Assembly (NCBI GenBank): GCA_029449245.1
Contig: JANATF010000027.1
Span: 36,001 to 100,000, forward strand
Length of the DNA stretch: 64,000 nucleotides
Origin: Mortierella alpina
Taxonomy: Eukaryota > Mortierellomycota > Mortierellomycetes > Mortierellales > Mortierellaceae
Direction: 5' to 3'
Shown here one piece after another: positions 39,497 through 49,484 of this stretch. The stretch's first letter is position 1; each line of letters begins with the position of its first letter. Made by a program: the position numbers and the translations under genes. The notes beneath the pieces are model-generated. The model was given only the letters and a program-made list of their open reading frames with translations, was not told the DNA's origin and made no database searches.

Positions 39497-40492
39497 ATGC
39501 TGATATATCAGCGGCTTCCCGCGCTTGATAAAAATCCCAGGCAGTTCAAGCGAGCAATAAAATCAAGCTCTGAGAAGCTGGCACCTTCCGCAAGTAGCGA
39601 CACTAGTAAACTAAGACCTGCGATAACAACACATTTCACCACCGAAGGAGGATCATCCCTGCTCAGGACCAGCTCCTATTCAACAGGGTCTTCCCCAACC
39701 ATCGCCAGCGTCGAAACCCTACCCGATTCTAAAACTCCCTTTGGAACCATTCCGAACCTGCTCGAAGCATACACTTTGATTATGGGTATCATCGTATACT
39801 GCGGTCTGGTTTTCGTGATTCTGATTGCTTTCCTTATAGCAATGTGTAGAAGATCATGCCTCAAAAACCAAAGCAGCAGACTAAAGAGCAAGAAAAAGCG
39901 TGCGTTCAGTACACAAGGATCAAAGAACCCGTTTCTCAGAGCAGCCGATGAGACCTCTTCAGCTCACAGTAGAACAGCAATCACCATGGCCCAGCCTCAA
40001 GACGATACTCCGACCTACGAAATGCAACGATTCACTTCTTTTCCTACTGTAACAAACACTCAGCACAGTCATACCAGTCCACTGTCATCGAGTGCAGAGT
40101 ATGGTCTTCAAGCTGAAAACCACTATTCCATGTATTTTGTGCCACCAGATGTTATTAGTCAAGCAGCACGCACCAGCAGCATCTTGGAACCCCAGAGAAG
40201 ACCATCCCATAGAGTTTCCGAGTTCTCAAGTTTCCCTAGTCAAGCATGCAAGCAATCCATCATTCGAGCAAACGTTGTTACCGAGAACTACGTTGATACT
40301 GTTACGGAAGCGGGGTTTTCTCGCTCAGATCACTCGCATTCTGCCCACGCAAATCATGGAAATTCTCGCAGATATCACGCAAAATATTCGCCACACCCGG
40401 ACCGCATCTCAGGTAAATTTCAGTCTGCGCAAGGACATGCAGAAAGATCGATCATTTCTCACATCATTTCCATCTCGGTCAAATGCATGTAG
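39497..40492 (+). CDS. Single-pass membrane protein with long cytoplasmic tail
   Basis: 331 aa from the first ATG after the TATA box. The first 95 residues are Ser/Thr-rich. Residues about 98-120 (LIMGIIVYCGLVFVILIAFLIAMC) form a transmembrane helix followed by a strongly basic stop-transfer run (RLKSKKKRAF). The remaining 200 residues are disordered, Ser/His-rich, with possible phosphorylation sites. The layout suits a type III or type I receptor-like or adaptor protein. No domain recognised. Confidence 0.55.
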   Translation: MLIYQRLPALDKNPRQFKRAIKSSSEKLAPSASSDTSKLRPAITTHFTTEGGSSLLRTSSYSTGSSPTIASVETLPDSKTPFGTIPNLLEAYTLIMGIIVYCGLVFVILIAFLIAMCRRSCLKNQSSRLKSKKKRAFSTQGSKNPFLRAADETSSAHSRTAITMAQPQDDTPTYEMQRFTSFPTVTNTQHSHTSPLSSSAEYGLQAENHYSMYFVPPDVISQAARTSSILEPQRRPSHRVSEFSSFPSQACKQSIIRANVVTENYVDTVTEAGFSRSDHSHSAHANHGNSRRYHAKYSPHPDRISGKFQSAQGHAERSIISHIISISVKCM

Positions 40493-40920
40493 AGGAAACG
40501 TCGCGTTCTCAGCCCTCTCCCCGCCCAGCTTTACGCCAGGAAAGGCTTGAAATGTTGCATGTAGAACCCTAAAGATACAGCACATTCTAGCCTTGATGAT
40601 CTATTCACGATACCTACCATCTTCACGAACACGTATTGAGTTAGAGTAAAGTAGCTGAAATGCAAAACAAAGACTTTCGCTGCCGTCCATTGGTTCCGCG
40701 TAAACATAAAAACAGTAGCATATGGCTGCCTCATCAGACTTGAATCAGACTTGAAAACGCTTTATATTTATTGGTTGTTCATATGAAATGCTACAGAGTC
40801 TTGCGTTTCAGGGCATCAAGGACCCCCACTCTCTATAATGCATCGTGAATTTAAGGATACTATAAGTCACGTCTTAGTTGACTCCCCGTCTTGTCTTGCT
40901 TGAACCTCAGCGGGGATGTT
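40493..40920. other. Intergenic, nothing recognised
   Basis: Tail-to-tail gap between the membrane protein and the SSB-like gene. CCTCAGCGGGG at about 40906 is only a weak relative of the shared motif. Confidence 0.35.
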
Positions 40921-41445
40921 TTAAGAGGTCTTCTTTTTAGCTTTCGCCTTAGGCGCCGGCGAGCTTGCATTAGACTGATCATTCGATTCGGACACATGCA
41001 TTTGTTCAAAAAGCTTCTCAATTTTTTCGAGCTTTTTTATATTTTCCACGCACTGGAGGAAATGAAGCTGATCCTTTTGCTTCCTCTTGTCTTCAAGCGA
41101 ACGAACAGGTATTTTGCATTCATCTTCGAATATATCGTCGAACAGTGCCTGCTGCAATGTGATGCCACAGGCGCTGATTTCGGTCCAAAATTGCGCCTTT
41201 CCACGTCGAAAGTAGGCGGTAATCATACACTCACCCGTCACCGTGATTTTATGTCCAGGCAACAAGTCGTTCAGGAATTTTGGGAACTCTGTGAACGAGC
41301 GATTCCAGGTCACTTGGGTGAGACTGCCAGACCGCTGGAAGCGGCATAGGATGTAAACAACTCCATGATCACTCTCGACTCTCCAAGGCTCTTTGACGAC
41401 ACAAAGGGGAACATTCTCCACCTCAAGCTTGAGGGTTTCTGCCAT
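40921..41445 (-). CDS. SSB-like OB-fold protein
   Basis: Single exon, 174 aa. Residues 20-105 follow the strand order of single-stranded DNA-binding proteins: VVYILCRFQRSG, LTQVTWNRSF, then LPGHKITVTGECMI, AYFRRGKAQFWTEISACGI. The last block parallels the G..V.V.G.L, nG....tEI.a pattern of SSB. The C terminus ends with a coiled segment and a Lys/Ala/Pro-rich basic tail (PKAKAKKKTS) in place of the acidic tail of bacterial SSBs. It likely binds ssDNA during transposition of the associated Helitron; this is inference from family and context. Confidence 0.5.
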   Translation of the reverse strand: MAETLKLEVENVPLCVVKEPWRVESDHGVVYILCRFQRSGSLTQVTWNRSFTEFPKFLNDLLPGHKITVTGECMITAYFRRGKAQFWTEISACGITLQQALFDDIFEDECKIPVRSLEDKRKQKDQLHFLQCVENIKKLEKIEKLFEQMHVSESNDQSNASSPAPKAKAKKKTS

Positions 41446-41568
41446 GTCGATGTTGATTAAATTCTGTACTGTATGTAAACGAGTGACGAGGATGTCTGGG
41501 GAGCTTGGAGGGTGCTAGATGCAAAATATTTCCACCTTTTATGTAAAACTGAAATCAAAACGCATCGT

Positions 41569-42057
41569 TTATTGGCTAAATCCGGACTGGGCTCTCAGTT
41601 TTTCCTGCTTCAGTACGACCTTAATTTGCGCTTTGAACCAATCAAACTGCTCAATTTGCCCTCGAACTTTAAACTCATGCCTCAAAATTTTTAATCTCCT
41701 CATCCACAATAGCATCGCGTGGCTAGCGCAGTCCATGTCAACATCGATCAGACCTCTCGAGTCGTAACCAACACTGTCGCATCTTTCATCCATGCTCAGC
41801 TGACACAAAAGTGTCTCGTATGCGTTGGCCCCATGCGAGATATTTGTCGGGAATCCTGTAGGTCGGGAACCTGTTCGTATTTGCTCAGTCGATTCATTTA
41901 CTAAACGACGCAGTCGTAAAAGCTCCTCTCGCTGTATCATCACCATATCTATCGTACATGTTAACTATGGTTAACACAAATAAGCGCATTGTAATTTCAT
42001 GCAAGGCGTCCAAATACCTGCTAAGCCGCCGCTATTGAGATTAGAGTAAGAAGCCAT
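41569..42057 (-). CDS. Small helical protein of unknown function
   Basis: Two exons, 42057-42018 and 41948-41569, give 139 aa beginning MASYSNLNSGGLADM. Helical segments (REELLRLRRLVNES, MLLWMRRLKILRHEF, FKAQIKVVLKQEKL) alternate with an acidic loop (GLIDVDMDCAS). TTCGTATAAAAGC (about 42091-42100) and GGGGGCTCAGTACA (42109-42122) on the minus strand give the standard promoter. No family recognised. Confidence 0.55.
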
Positions 42058-42088
42058 ATTTGGATGCCTGCTCCATCTTCTTGATATG

Positions 42089-42227
42089 CTTTTATACGAA
42101 ATATCTAATGTACTGAGCCCCCGCCCTCAAGTTTTAGCGGATACTACAGTAGATACTTAGCCACCTCTGCTGCGCCTCTGGTGCTGACGCTACTTAGCCT
42201 CCAACTCAGAGTAGCGATGTATAAAAG
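42089..42227. promoter_or_regulatory. Divergent promoter with four motif copies
   Basis: The minus strand carries GGAGGCTAAGTAGC (42189-42202), GGTGGCTAAGTATC (42152-42165) and GGGGGCTCAGTACA (42109-42122) before TATAAAAGC. On the plus strand GTATAAAAGTT (42219-42229) is the TATA box of the gene starting at 42273. This is the densest natural example of the shared motif between two genes. Confidence 0.6.
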
Positions 42228-42272
42228 TTTTGACAAAAGACAACGAAGCAGTAGAGTCGCATATATATCCTC

Positions 42273-42876
42273 ATGACGAAACTACCCTTGTAAGAATACT
42301 GGGATCGCAATGCTGTATTCAACTACTGTATAACCTAACGCCACTTCTAGTTCCGACATCGTTTTAGAGCATCATGGCATTCCAAAATCTTTACCCAAAT
42401 CGGTTTACACCTTCCGTTCGGGTTTTATTCCAAACACTATCCAATTCCCTTTGGATCTAAAAAATGTCACAGTTGGCTTGACAAGCGCCTGTATTGCCAC
42501 CTTACATCTGGAAACAGGTCTGGGTTATAAGGATCCTTGTTATCAACTTCAGTTTCATGCAAGAATTCTTGATGGGCAACAAGACTTCCAGCAATTCGAT
42601 GTGATCGTTACGAGACCGTTCCCAGTTCCCGTAGAAGACCCATTAAACGGAGTGCAGTTGGATATAGGCATGGTCGTTCATGTGTCTGGAAAACTGACGG
42701 CTCACTACGTTCCTGGTACCCATAAAGGGGTTGTGGCATTTTTTCATGTGGAAGCGGATAGTGTCGAACGAAGCAACAAACATGAGATCGAAAGAAGACA
42801 ATACGAACAACAGGCACAGGTGTCCAGGAAGTCCTTCACTCCCTGCTTTAGAAACATCGGAGGATTTTCGTGTTAA
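42273..42876 (+). CDS. OB-fold-like protein, family B, single domain
   Basis: Two exons, 42273-42289 and 42351-42876, give 180 aa beginning MTKLPFSDIVLEHHG. The first exon is supported by the TATA position, a GTAAGA donor, a TTCTAG acceptor and exact frame. The core (ACIATLHLETG, YQLQFHARILDG, FDVIVTRPFP, IGMVVHVSGKLTA, VVAFFHVEADSV) resembles an OB barrel. The words V.VSGKL and .F.VEAD.V recur in both halves of the neighbouring gene 42908-43927. The pair is arranged tail-to-tail, suggesting local duplication. ssDNA binding is inferred. Confidence 0.5.
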
Positions 42877-42907
42877 ACGGCTCTCGAACTGTTAAAAATA
42901 GTCTATT

Positions 42908-43927
42908 TTAAAAACTGAAACTGCCATCTTGTGAAAGCTTAGAGTCTACTATGATTTCCTTTTGCGCTTCCCTGCGAAAGTCACTGTTTCTCCAAACGCT
43001 GGTAGCCTCTAAACGATAATAGGCGGGCGCTGGACAACTATTAAGATGAACGCTGCAGAGCATCCCTGAAATTCGACACTCTTTTCCTTGAACCATGCTT
43101 ACTCCATTAGTTGGGTTGATTTGGGGTTCATTGAAGCACCTTATTACAACAAGTTCCAGTCCCGAATAATCCCCTGCTTCAATTACTTTCGCTCGAAACA
43201 GGATGGCACTACAGGGGTGTGAGAATGGGAGTTTTCGTATGCGGAAAGAACCAGGGTAGGTCACCACCCCATGGCTTATAAGGCGGACAGAGAGATTTTC
43301 TAAATAGCTCGAGAAGAATGGACGTCTCCACAGTTTAAATAGCTCCCTTGTGAGCACAAAACGTGGCCTATCGTTGGCGGCGGTATACCTATAGATGCAT
43401 CAGCGTAAACGGCAAGTTCCAATATTCAATGCTTCTTGACGAGCGTGTGTGACTTACGTAGGAAATTCTTCAACCACTTCGAGATGATAGCAAACACATC
43501 CCATTATATATGGCTCGCAATAGCCCCTTAAAATTCCGGAGAGTAAACGCTCATCTCCGTAACCTTCAGGATATGGGTCATTGTAATCAACAGTTTTGTT
43601 GACGAGAACAGTTAGGCCGGCAAGTGGCTCTGTAACGACTACACCGCGAAATTGCTGTCGCAGACTTGAGTCTCCAACAGTGAATGGCTCACAGCTGACA
43701 TCACTCTGCAGTCGCACTCGCATGCGGCAAACAGGCATGTCGAATGGATCATTCCACATACGCAAGACTCTTTCAGATGGGCAACAAATCTGCTGTTCAT
43801 CCACTTGTAGAGTGGGAGCGGCTACAACCTCCCCTAAGACGCTGCCAGTCTCACAAGTGAAGCTGTTCGACTCATGGTCATTAGAGCCCATGGTTTCTCG
43901 GATGCCGTCGTTATTCTGTTCTACCAT
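42908..43927 (-). CDS. OB-fold-like protein, family B, tandem domains
   Basis: Exons 43927-43458 and 43388-42908 splice in frame (GTAAGTC donor, TATAG acceptor) to 316 aa. The first half ends with LLSGILRGY and YHLEVVEE. The second half has ILFRAKVIEAG, ELVVIRCFNEP, CRISGMLCSVHL and YYRLEATSVW. Both share the strand pattern of the single-domain gene 42273-42876, so this looks like a two-domain RPA-like ssDNA-binding protein. The intron lies exactly between the two domains. TATAAAG near 44070 and GGGGCTTAGTAA at 44090-44101 (plus strand) stand upstream. Confidence 0.5.
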
Positions 43928-44069
43928 GACAAAGCTACAATGGAAATGTCAAAGCTGCTCTTCAGTGAAATGGATAAAATTAGATGGTCCTTCCTTAAAA
44001 AGGCACCTACGAGTAGATTTCGCTCTATTCTCAGCAGAAATGCAAACAAGAACTGAAAATGATCCGAGC

Positions 44070-44134
44070 TTTATACCGACCACGTGTTGAGGGGCTTAGT
44101 AACGTTACAAGTCAATTTGTGAGGCTCAGTTTTA
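44070..44134. promoter_or_regulatory. TATA box and two motif copies
   Basis: The minus strand has GGTATAAAGC (44069-44078). The plus strand has GAGGGGCTTAGTAACG (44089-44104) and GTGAGGCTCAGTTTT (44119-44133). The motifs are inverted relative to the gene they precede (43927 leftward). Confidence 0.5.
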
Positions 44135-44140
44135 GAAAGT

Positions 44141-45772
44141 TCACGTGTCAACACCACGTGAAGGACTTGTGACTGCGATATTTATGTCGTTACTAAACGT
44201 GATATCTGTTGAATGACATTCCCTCAACCACTTGGAAATACTCTCACCGGGGACTTTCAGAGGCCGAGTGAGAGTCAGAGTGTGAAGATTTGGGAACAAT
44301 GATAAAAGTAAACGCAAATGATTTTCTGTCCACGAACTAACACTTCGATCGAATAGGGACAAGGATCGCAGTTGCTGTAGAGCTGGCATTGTCGAGTCGT
44401 CTTGATTACTGAATAAGATGTTCTGCGTTGAGGGCAATAACAAGGGACTTCCAGCTAGTGCAAGAACTCCTGAGTCCATGCCTATGTCGATATCAGTTGA
44501 GTGAACTGAAAGCACCTCAAGACAAGAGAGCTGAGCCAGCTGCTGATATATAAGCCGACTCACTGCTTGCCTCTCTTGAAGAGAATAGTTGATGTGGTTT
44601 ACGTCGGCCAGCTGAATCTGAAGGCTCTGGATATCCTTGCATACCCAGAAGTCATGCTGATCTGCAGCGGACTCAGATGGCGTAAAAAGCAAGCAAGCAT
44701 TGACGGAGCAGCCTTGAACTGAAAGGGACAGGAGGCGCGATCGACTGAGGAGAATACTCCTTAGGGCTCTGGTGAACGGGGTCCGGCTCCATATGTCAAA
44801 AGACAAACTTGCATCCAAGATCTTCAAATGCTGTAGTAATGGCAAAGACATTTGGGTGCCGTTCTGACTGGGGCATAAAAAGAGAATCTGCTCCATAGTG
44901 TTCACACACATCGCTAAAGATCTTAGACTCTGTAGCGAAGGCAGTGCCGAATGTATGTCGTCCATTCTTCCGCTGTAAGTGCAGTTGCGTAACTCTAGCG
45001 TCTCCAGGCTTGTACAAATGGAGATTGGCATTATAGATGTTGATAAGGCGCTGGAGAAATTGCCACTCAAAACGAGGCCAATGAGCCCTGGACAGAAGCT
45101 TGCAATGGTCGTATCGCTTGTCCTTAGGCAAAGTCGCGTCATGCTCCAAGCTCCCTTGAACTCCACATAAGGCGACGTTGCGTTATGGGAGTCTTTTCGA
45201 AGACAATACCAATTGCCTGACAATCGCAGCTCATCCAACTTTGAGAGAAAATGAAAGTAATCATCGATGTAAACCACTGAGTCGGCGTTCTGGTTAACGA
45301 AACACAACTCAAGGGCGGTGAGATGCTGTAGGTCTGATATAACTTCGATAACACCATGAGGATCAAGATCACTTGATGGTGCCACCAATGAAAGGGATGT
45401 GATGAGTGGTGTAAATTGCAGAAGTCGACTAAAGTTGGGGAGCTTGTTGCATTGATGGGAAAGTATTGCTGGAGTTATCTCGCAAATTCCCGTCATATGG
45501 AGGCCGGCATCCCACCACTCGAGTGTTCGAACGTTGAAAAGCGAATTCTTAAGCCGAGGGAGAGCATCACAAGCTAAAGCATCTTTGACTGGGAATGCTG
45601 TATGTAGCCACTGCTTTTTGGTAATGTTAATCCATAACAGCGGATAAAGTGTGTTATAGACAGCCTTCGACACCTGTAGCATCATGAGCAGGGACATGTT
45701 ATCCAAGCGGTTGGCAATGTTGATGAGCACCTCGGGCGGAATAGCTGATATAGGTCTTGTCAACATAAACAT
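44141..45772 (-). CDS. F-box/leucine-rich-repeat-type protein 2
   Basis: 543 aa. An ATG at 45802 is only 17 bp after the TATA box GCTATAAATACC (45818-45829), so the next ATG at 45772 is preferred. An F-box stands at the N terminus (ISAIPPEVLINIANRLDNMS, then LMMLQVSKAVYNTLYPLLW). Leu-rich repeats cover most of the remainder (LTALELCFVNQN, LETLELRNCTYSG, LQSLRSLAMCVN, LRSLSLFDRSV, LHTLTLTRPL). It probably acts as a substrate adaptor of an SCF ubiquitin ligase. GGGGCTGAGCAA (45855-45866, minus strand) is the promoter motif. Confidence 0.7.
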   Translation of the reverse strand: MFMLTRPISAIPPEVLINIANRLDNMSLLMMLQVSKAVYNTLYPLLWINITKKQWLHTAFPVKDALACDALPRLKNSLFNVRTLEWWDAGLHMTGICEITPAILSHQCNKLPNFSRLLQFTPLITSLSLVAPSSDLDPHGVIEVISDLQHLTALELCFVNQNADSVVYIDDYFHFLSKLDELRLSGNWYCLRKDSHNATSPYVEFKGAWSMTRLCLRTSDTTIASFCPGLIGLVLSGNFSSALSTSIMPISICTSLETLELRNCTYSGRMDDIHSALPSLQSLRSLAMCVNTMEQILFLCPSQNGTQMSLPLLQHLKILDASLSFDIWSRTPFTRALRSILLSRSRLLSLSVQGCSVNACLLFTPSESAADQHDFWVCKDIQSLQIQLADVNHINYSLQERQAVSRLIYQQLAQLSCLEVLSVHSTDIDIGMDSGVLALAGSPLLLPSTQNILFSNQDDSTMPALQQLRSLSLFDRSVSSWTENHLRLLLSLFPNLHTLTLTRPLKVPGESISKWLRECHSTDITFSNDINIAVTSPSRGVDT

Positions 45773-45944
45773 AATGGGGATCTGTACAGATGATGCCTGC
45801 ATAATTCCACAGCTCGTGGTATTTATAGCGAAATCACTGAGGTGTCAGTCTGTTTGCTCAGCCCCAACCTCACTAATTGGATAGTCTGAGAAGGCCCATT
45901 CTAAACAGCAAATTGAGCGCAGTATCATAGGAGGGATAAAATGG

Positions 45945-46839
45945 CTAATCTATGCTCACTGGAGCTGTCAGTTTCCTGCACTCCGCCGAATATTTTTTAC
46001 AGGAGAATCGCCAAATGCGTATGGCTTCGCCCTCCTGACCATTTTTCTTGAACTGCAACAGAGCCGCATACAGTGAAAATGCCAACCAAAAGACCTTGTC
46101 AAAGAAATCGTTGCACTCCAGAGTTTCCCATGAGCCAATTGCGTACATATCATGCGTTTCCGCCACTCTACCGTACCACACATCGTGTAAAAGAGCAGAA
46201 CTCGCAACTGGATCTAAACGACAGAGTATTGCGTCAGTCCACGATTAACACTCAAAAGTACCTATTTTTACCAAAAGCATACAAGAAAAATGCTTACCAG
46301 GGCTTTCCTGTAAGAGGACGGAGCTGAGGGTCTGCCCCGCGTACCACGCATGCTCGAACATTTTCGGCATTGAGTCCTTCAATTCTAGACAATGGCTGCT
46401 CATAGCCTTCTGATGGTAACAAAGATCCTCAAAGACATGCTTGAGTTGCCCCATATTGAATCCTGCAAGGCGCTGCAAGATGTTTGTTCCTTTAGGATGA
46501 CGCGATTTTGTCATCATATCATCTATGTTTTTTGTCAATCGTTAGAGCTACTGTTTTAAGTCCATCAAATTCTCCACGCCCGACCAAGCACATACCAAAT
46601 CCGTGCCACGTGGTTGCAATCTCGTACTCCTCAGGTTTCAGCCAATGTAACTCCTCTCCCTCATGAAAATTATGACTCAAGTTACGCCAACATGGGGTAA
46701 ATGGAATATCTGGCTTGACAACATGAGGCTCAGATACGATGATACAGTTGTCGTGATCATGAATCTGATGTTTGAAACCGACAAACCGTAAGTGATCTCT
46801 CAGTCTGCTCCAAAGCTTCCCGCGAATAGACCCTATCAT
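45945..46839 (-). CDS. Three-exon protein of unknown function
   Basis: Exons 46839-46596, 46522-46298 and 46213-45945 join in frame to 245 aa. The protein is rich in His, Trp and aromatic residues (HQIHDHDNCIIVSEPHVV, HWLKPEEYEIATTWHGF, FDKVFWLAFSLYAALLQF). A GTATGT donor and a GTAAGC donor, each with a proper acceptor, support the model. No domain recognised. TATATAAGC at about 46982 and GGGGCTCAGTTT (47028-47039) on the minus strand stand upstream, with two further motif copies to 47095. Confidence 0.55.
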
Positions 46840-47027
46840 TGATCAAGATATGGAAGATCTGGACTTAGCCATCGGAATACTATCATAATGCTTCACGAAG
46901 GGCACTACATGAGGCAATGAATATTACAGGTTGTTCTTGACATGATAAGATCATTGTCCAATTTTAATCTTCGAGTATCAGCTTATATAGTTGTACTGGA
47001 CAGGACAAGTGGCTGGCCTCGAATGCC

Positions 47028-47165
47028 AAACTGAGCCCCAGTAACTCAGGTGATGCTGCCTAAGCCGCTGTTATTGCTGCCAGTGGACTAAGCCTTGTGT
47101 AACAACTATCTTAGTCGCCATGCAACCTTATACCGTTTACACCGTGATTCTTCGGCGATATAAAT
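47028..47165. promoter_or_regulatory. Divergent promoter with motif copies
   Basis: The minus strand reads AAGGCTTAGTCC (47086-47097), CGGCTTAGGC (47059-47068) and TGGGGCTCAGTTTGG (47026-47040). The plus strand has GATATAAATAGC (47157-47168), the TATA box of the CRN-like gene at 47206. Confidence 0.55.
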
Positions 47166-47205
47166 AGCTCCAATCTGCTGCCATATCGGAAAAGAACATG
47201 GCATT

Positions 47206-47544
47206 ATGAGTACAAAAACAACAAAACTCAAATTGAATTGCGTTTTAGAGGGATGCGCCAGCATTTATGCATTCAAAATCAATACAAGCCTTTCCCACTC
47301 GATGTACGATCTCAAGACGTTGATTGCAGGCAAACAACCAGAAATTTTTGGAGATATCCGGCCAGAGAAAATGACACTTTGGAGGGTCTTCTATGTGCCT
47401 AAAACTTGTGAGGGTATCATCACTCTTGACAAAGTACGTTACAAAGTCGAACTTTCCGCTGGAATGGGTCATGATGTGCTATACTACTTCAACACCTGCC
47501 TCAACGACAGCGACATCCACATTGTGATTCAGCGGTTCCAATGA
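47206..47544 (+). CDS. Stand-alone CRN N-terminal domain protein on the gene block
   Basis: Single exon, 112 aa. Nearly the whole protein is a CRN header: LKLNCVLEGCASIYAFKI, MYDLKTLIAGKQPEIF, KMTLWRVFYVP, and the final DIHIVIQRFQ. The last block is the same as in full CRNs of this window (IHIVIE) and in 30221-30643 (IHVLVQRF). There is no effector domain. Because the header fold is ubiquitin-like and F-box genes lie nearby, interference with ubiquitin signalling is a possibility but unproven. Confidence 0.7.
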   Translation: MSTKTTKLKLNCVLEGCASIYAFKINTSLSHSMYDLKTLIAGKQPEIFGDIRPEKMTLWRVFYVPKTCEGIITLDKVRYKVELSAGMGHDVLYYFNTCLNDSDIHIVIQRFQ

Positions 47545-47683
47545 GGATACACACTTTGACTTCGCCACGCAAATGTGCAGAGAGCTAATACTGTGCATCG
47601 GCTCACTGTCCAAGGAAGTTTCCGTGACTGTAAGAGAACGACACCCTTATTCTAGGAGGATTGGGAAATAAATAATTGCTATT

Positions 47684-48513
47684 TTATAGTCCGGGAGAAA
47701 TTGAAAGAAATATTCTACGTCGAAATTCTCTGTGCTTGGCTTTGGCCTCATCGTAACGCGCAAATGCCAGCTCAACTTCGGCATCTCTTAGCCGGACCAT
47801 GTGCTTGGTCTCGCAGTAACATCTCTGAGCTATTTCAAGTTCTTCTTTAGCTTCCTGTACCCGGGTTTTATACTCCACTGCCTCAGCTTGCAGCATTCTG
47901 AAATTTTCGTACTGATTGACAAAGTCGTTGTCTTGTGAAGGAACGTTGGTGAAAGCCGAGCCTTCTCTTACTCCTTTGGAGTGGCCTCTGGTCCAGGTTT
48001 CGCTTATCGTCTCCTGGCTGTCAGTCCTTGCTCCCGATCTGCTTACGTCAAGAATTACAGGATGGGGGCCATTAAAGGTCGAAATGACTTCAGGACAACT
48101 CTTTGCATTATACTGCCGGTAGGACGGGGTACATATGAACACGTTACTGCCTGGAGTACCTATGGACCCCGGGGCTGAGGATGTTTCTGGTCTTGCAGTT
48201 CTATCCGCAATGGTATTCTCTTTGTCCGAATTACATGAATCTGCCCGAGTTCGCTTGTTTGTAGGTCCATCAGAGCTAATACTTTCCGCATAAGTCACAA
48301 GCGACATCAAATTATTAGCTCTGGGGAAAGTATGGCTGATGGCTGCTTTGATTTAAATCATGCAGTCACTCTGCAAAGAACTTACCCTCCTTCATCCTCC
48401 AGTGGACGATGATTACTTGGTTCATGTTGAAGAATAGCTCTCTCGCCGTCAATGTTATCATGATACAGTTCTGCAAGGGGATTTCGGAGAGGTCTGGAGT
48501 GTTGTTTGCTCAT
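47684..48513 (-). CDS. Coiled-coil protein related in build to the 2.0 and 11.4 kb paralogues
   Basis: Exons 48513-48386 and 48320-47684 give 254 aa beginning MSKQHSRPLRNPL. A KRTRADS basic patch, a Ser/Thr/Pro-rich disordered middle and a C-terminal coiled coil (about residues 180-245, RVQEAKEELEIAQRCYCE, ELAFARYDEAKAKHREF) give the same architecture as the two coiled-coil paralogues outside the block. Direct sequence identity is low. AAGGGGCTTAGTAATT at 48604-48619 (plus strand) is upstream, near a TATTTATAG box. Confidence 0.55.
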
Positions 48514-48654
48514 TTTGAGTATGCTGCTGATTGACCAGTGGAAAGTGCACAGGGTATTTATAGATTAAATTTAACAGTGGCCAAGTTAATGAGCAATTAC
48601 GTGAAGGGGCTTAGTAATTGCTTCGGTTACACAAACATACAAGCCATCGTCACT

Positions 48655-49368
48655 CTATTTCAAAAGAGGGTTTGATTGTCTTTCGGGAGCTAAGCTGTGC
48701 AATGAACAATAGTGTGGAGGGGGCTGGTATGACGGGGGCTGATGACAGCAGTAGCTTGGTATTTCGGGAACTTGGTAGGGTGGGAGCTGCTCCTCGCACG
48801 GAAACGATATCAATGTATATTTATGCCTGCCAAGCAATGAACGGATATACGCGGACAGCCCTGACGACTGAACTGTTATTCGCAGATATGACTGCGATCC
48901 GATAACAAGCCCGCCCAGCACCAAGCGAACGCTCATGGACAGCTCAGACGACGGTACCGATAATTCCACAAGGGATTTCCCTCTCGACTGCAGGTGTAAG
49001 TCTGACGAGAGAGCCGTTGCTGGCACCTTTACTGTTACACGGGACTTCCCGCTGAGCAACAGCCGAACATTCAATGTCAAGGTTGGCGGCGGAATCTGCA
49101 GTGTGCCAACAGGCCATCCGGAGAGTAGGAAGGAAACGTTTGTGTAAAATAACGACAATGGAACTGGAACTATTACGCGGGAATCCGGTCCGATGATCAT
49201 ATGGACGTCCGAAAACTGTGGCGACAGAGTTGGTAGTGTTATAGGGTGCTCCTGCCAGTCAACATTATGCATCAGCACATTGCAGACGTCAGCTATCTCA
49301 ATCGGCAGAACCATGAATATCGAATGTCTTGATGCTTGAATGAACGGAATGATGGACTCGGGTGACAT
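48655..49368 (-). CDS. Beta-rich internal-repeat protein of unknown function
   Basis: 237 aa. The start at 49368 is chosen because ATATATAAAGAC lies at about 49424-49435, inside the longer open frame. Residues about 70-200 are five to six degenerate repeats of roughly 25-28 aa with the shape V.VP...L...V..LLSG (VPVPLSLFYTNVSFLLSG, IPPPTLTLNVRLLLSG, VPATALSSDLHLQSRG, VPSSELSMSVRLVLGG, VQSSGLSAYIRSLLGR). The C terminus is Pro/Tyr/Cys/His-rich (PSYCCHQPPSYQPPPHYC). I know no family with this repeat. Confidence 0.5.
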   Translation of the reverse strand: MSPESIIPFIQASRHSIFMVLPIEIADVCNVLMHNVDWQEHPITLPTLSPQFSDVHMIIGPDSRVIVPVPLSLFYTNVSFLLSGWPVGTLQIPPPTLTLNVRLLLSGKSRVTVKVPATALSSDLHLQSRGKSLVELSVPSSELSMSVRLVLGGLVIGSQSYLRITVQSSGLSAYIRSLLGRHKYTLISFPCEEQLPPYQVPEIPSYCCHQPPSYQPPPHYCSLHSLAPERQSNPLLK

Positions 49369-49466
49369 GACACTGATGAATTTTATGGGTAAATCGTAAT
49401 TTATGTCTGTGCTGCCGCGTATGTCTTTATATATCAGGAACAGATTGTGTGAAGGGCTGAAAACTG

Positions 49467-49480
49467 AGGGGGCTGAGTAC
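49467..49480 (+). promoter_or_regulatory. GGGGCTGAGTACG motif
   Basis: GAGGGGGCTGAGTACG followed by TTGTTAACATG. The same combined word recurs at 58501-58522, beside the decayed PRiA4b-like copy, so the motif was duplicated together with the adjoining gene end. Confidence 0.5.
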
Positions 49481-49484
49481 GTTG

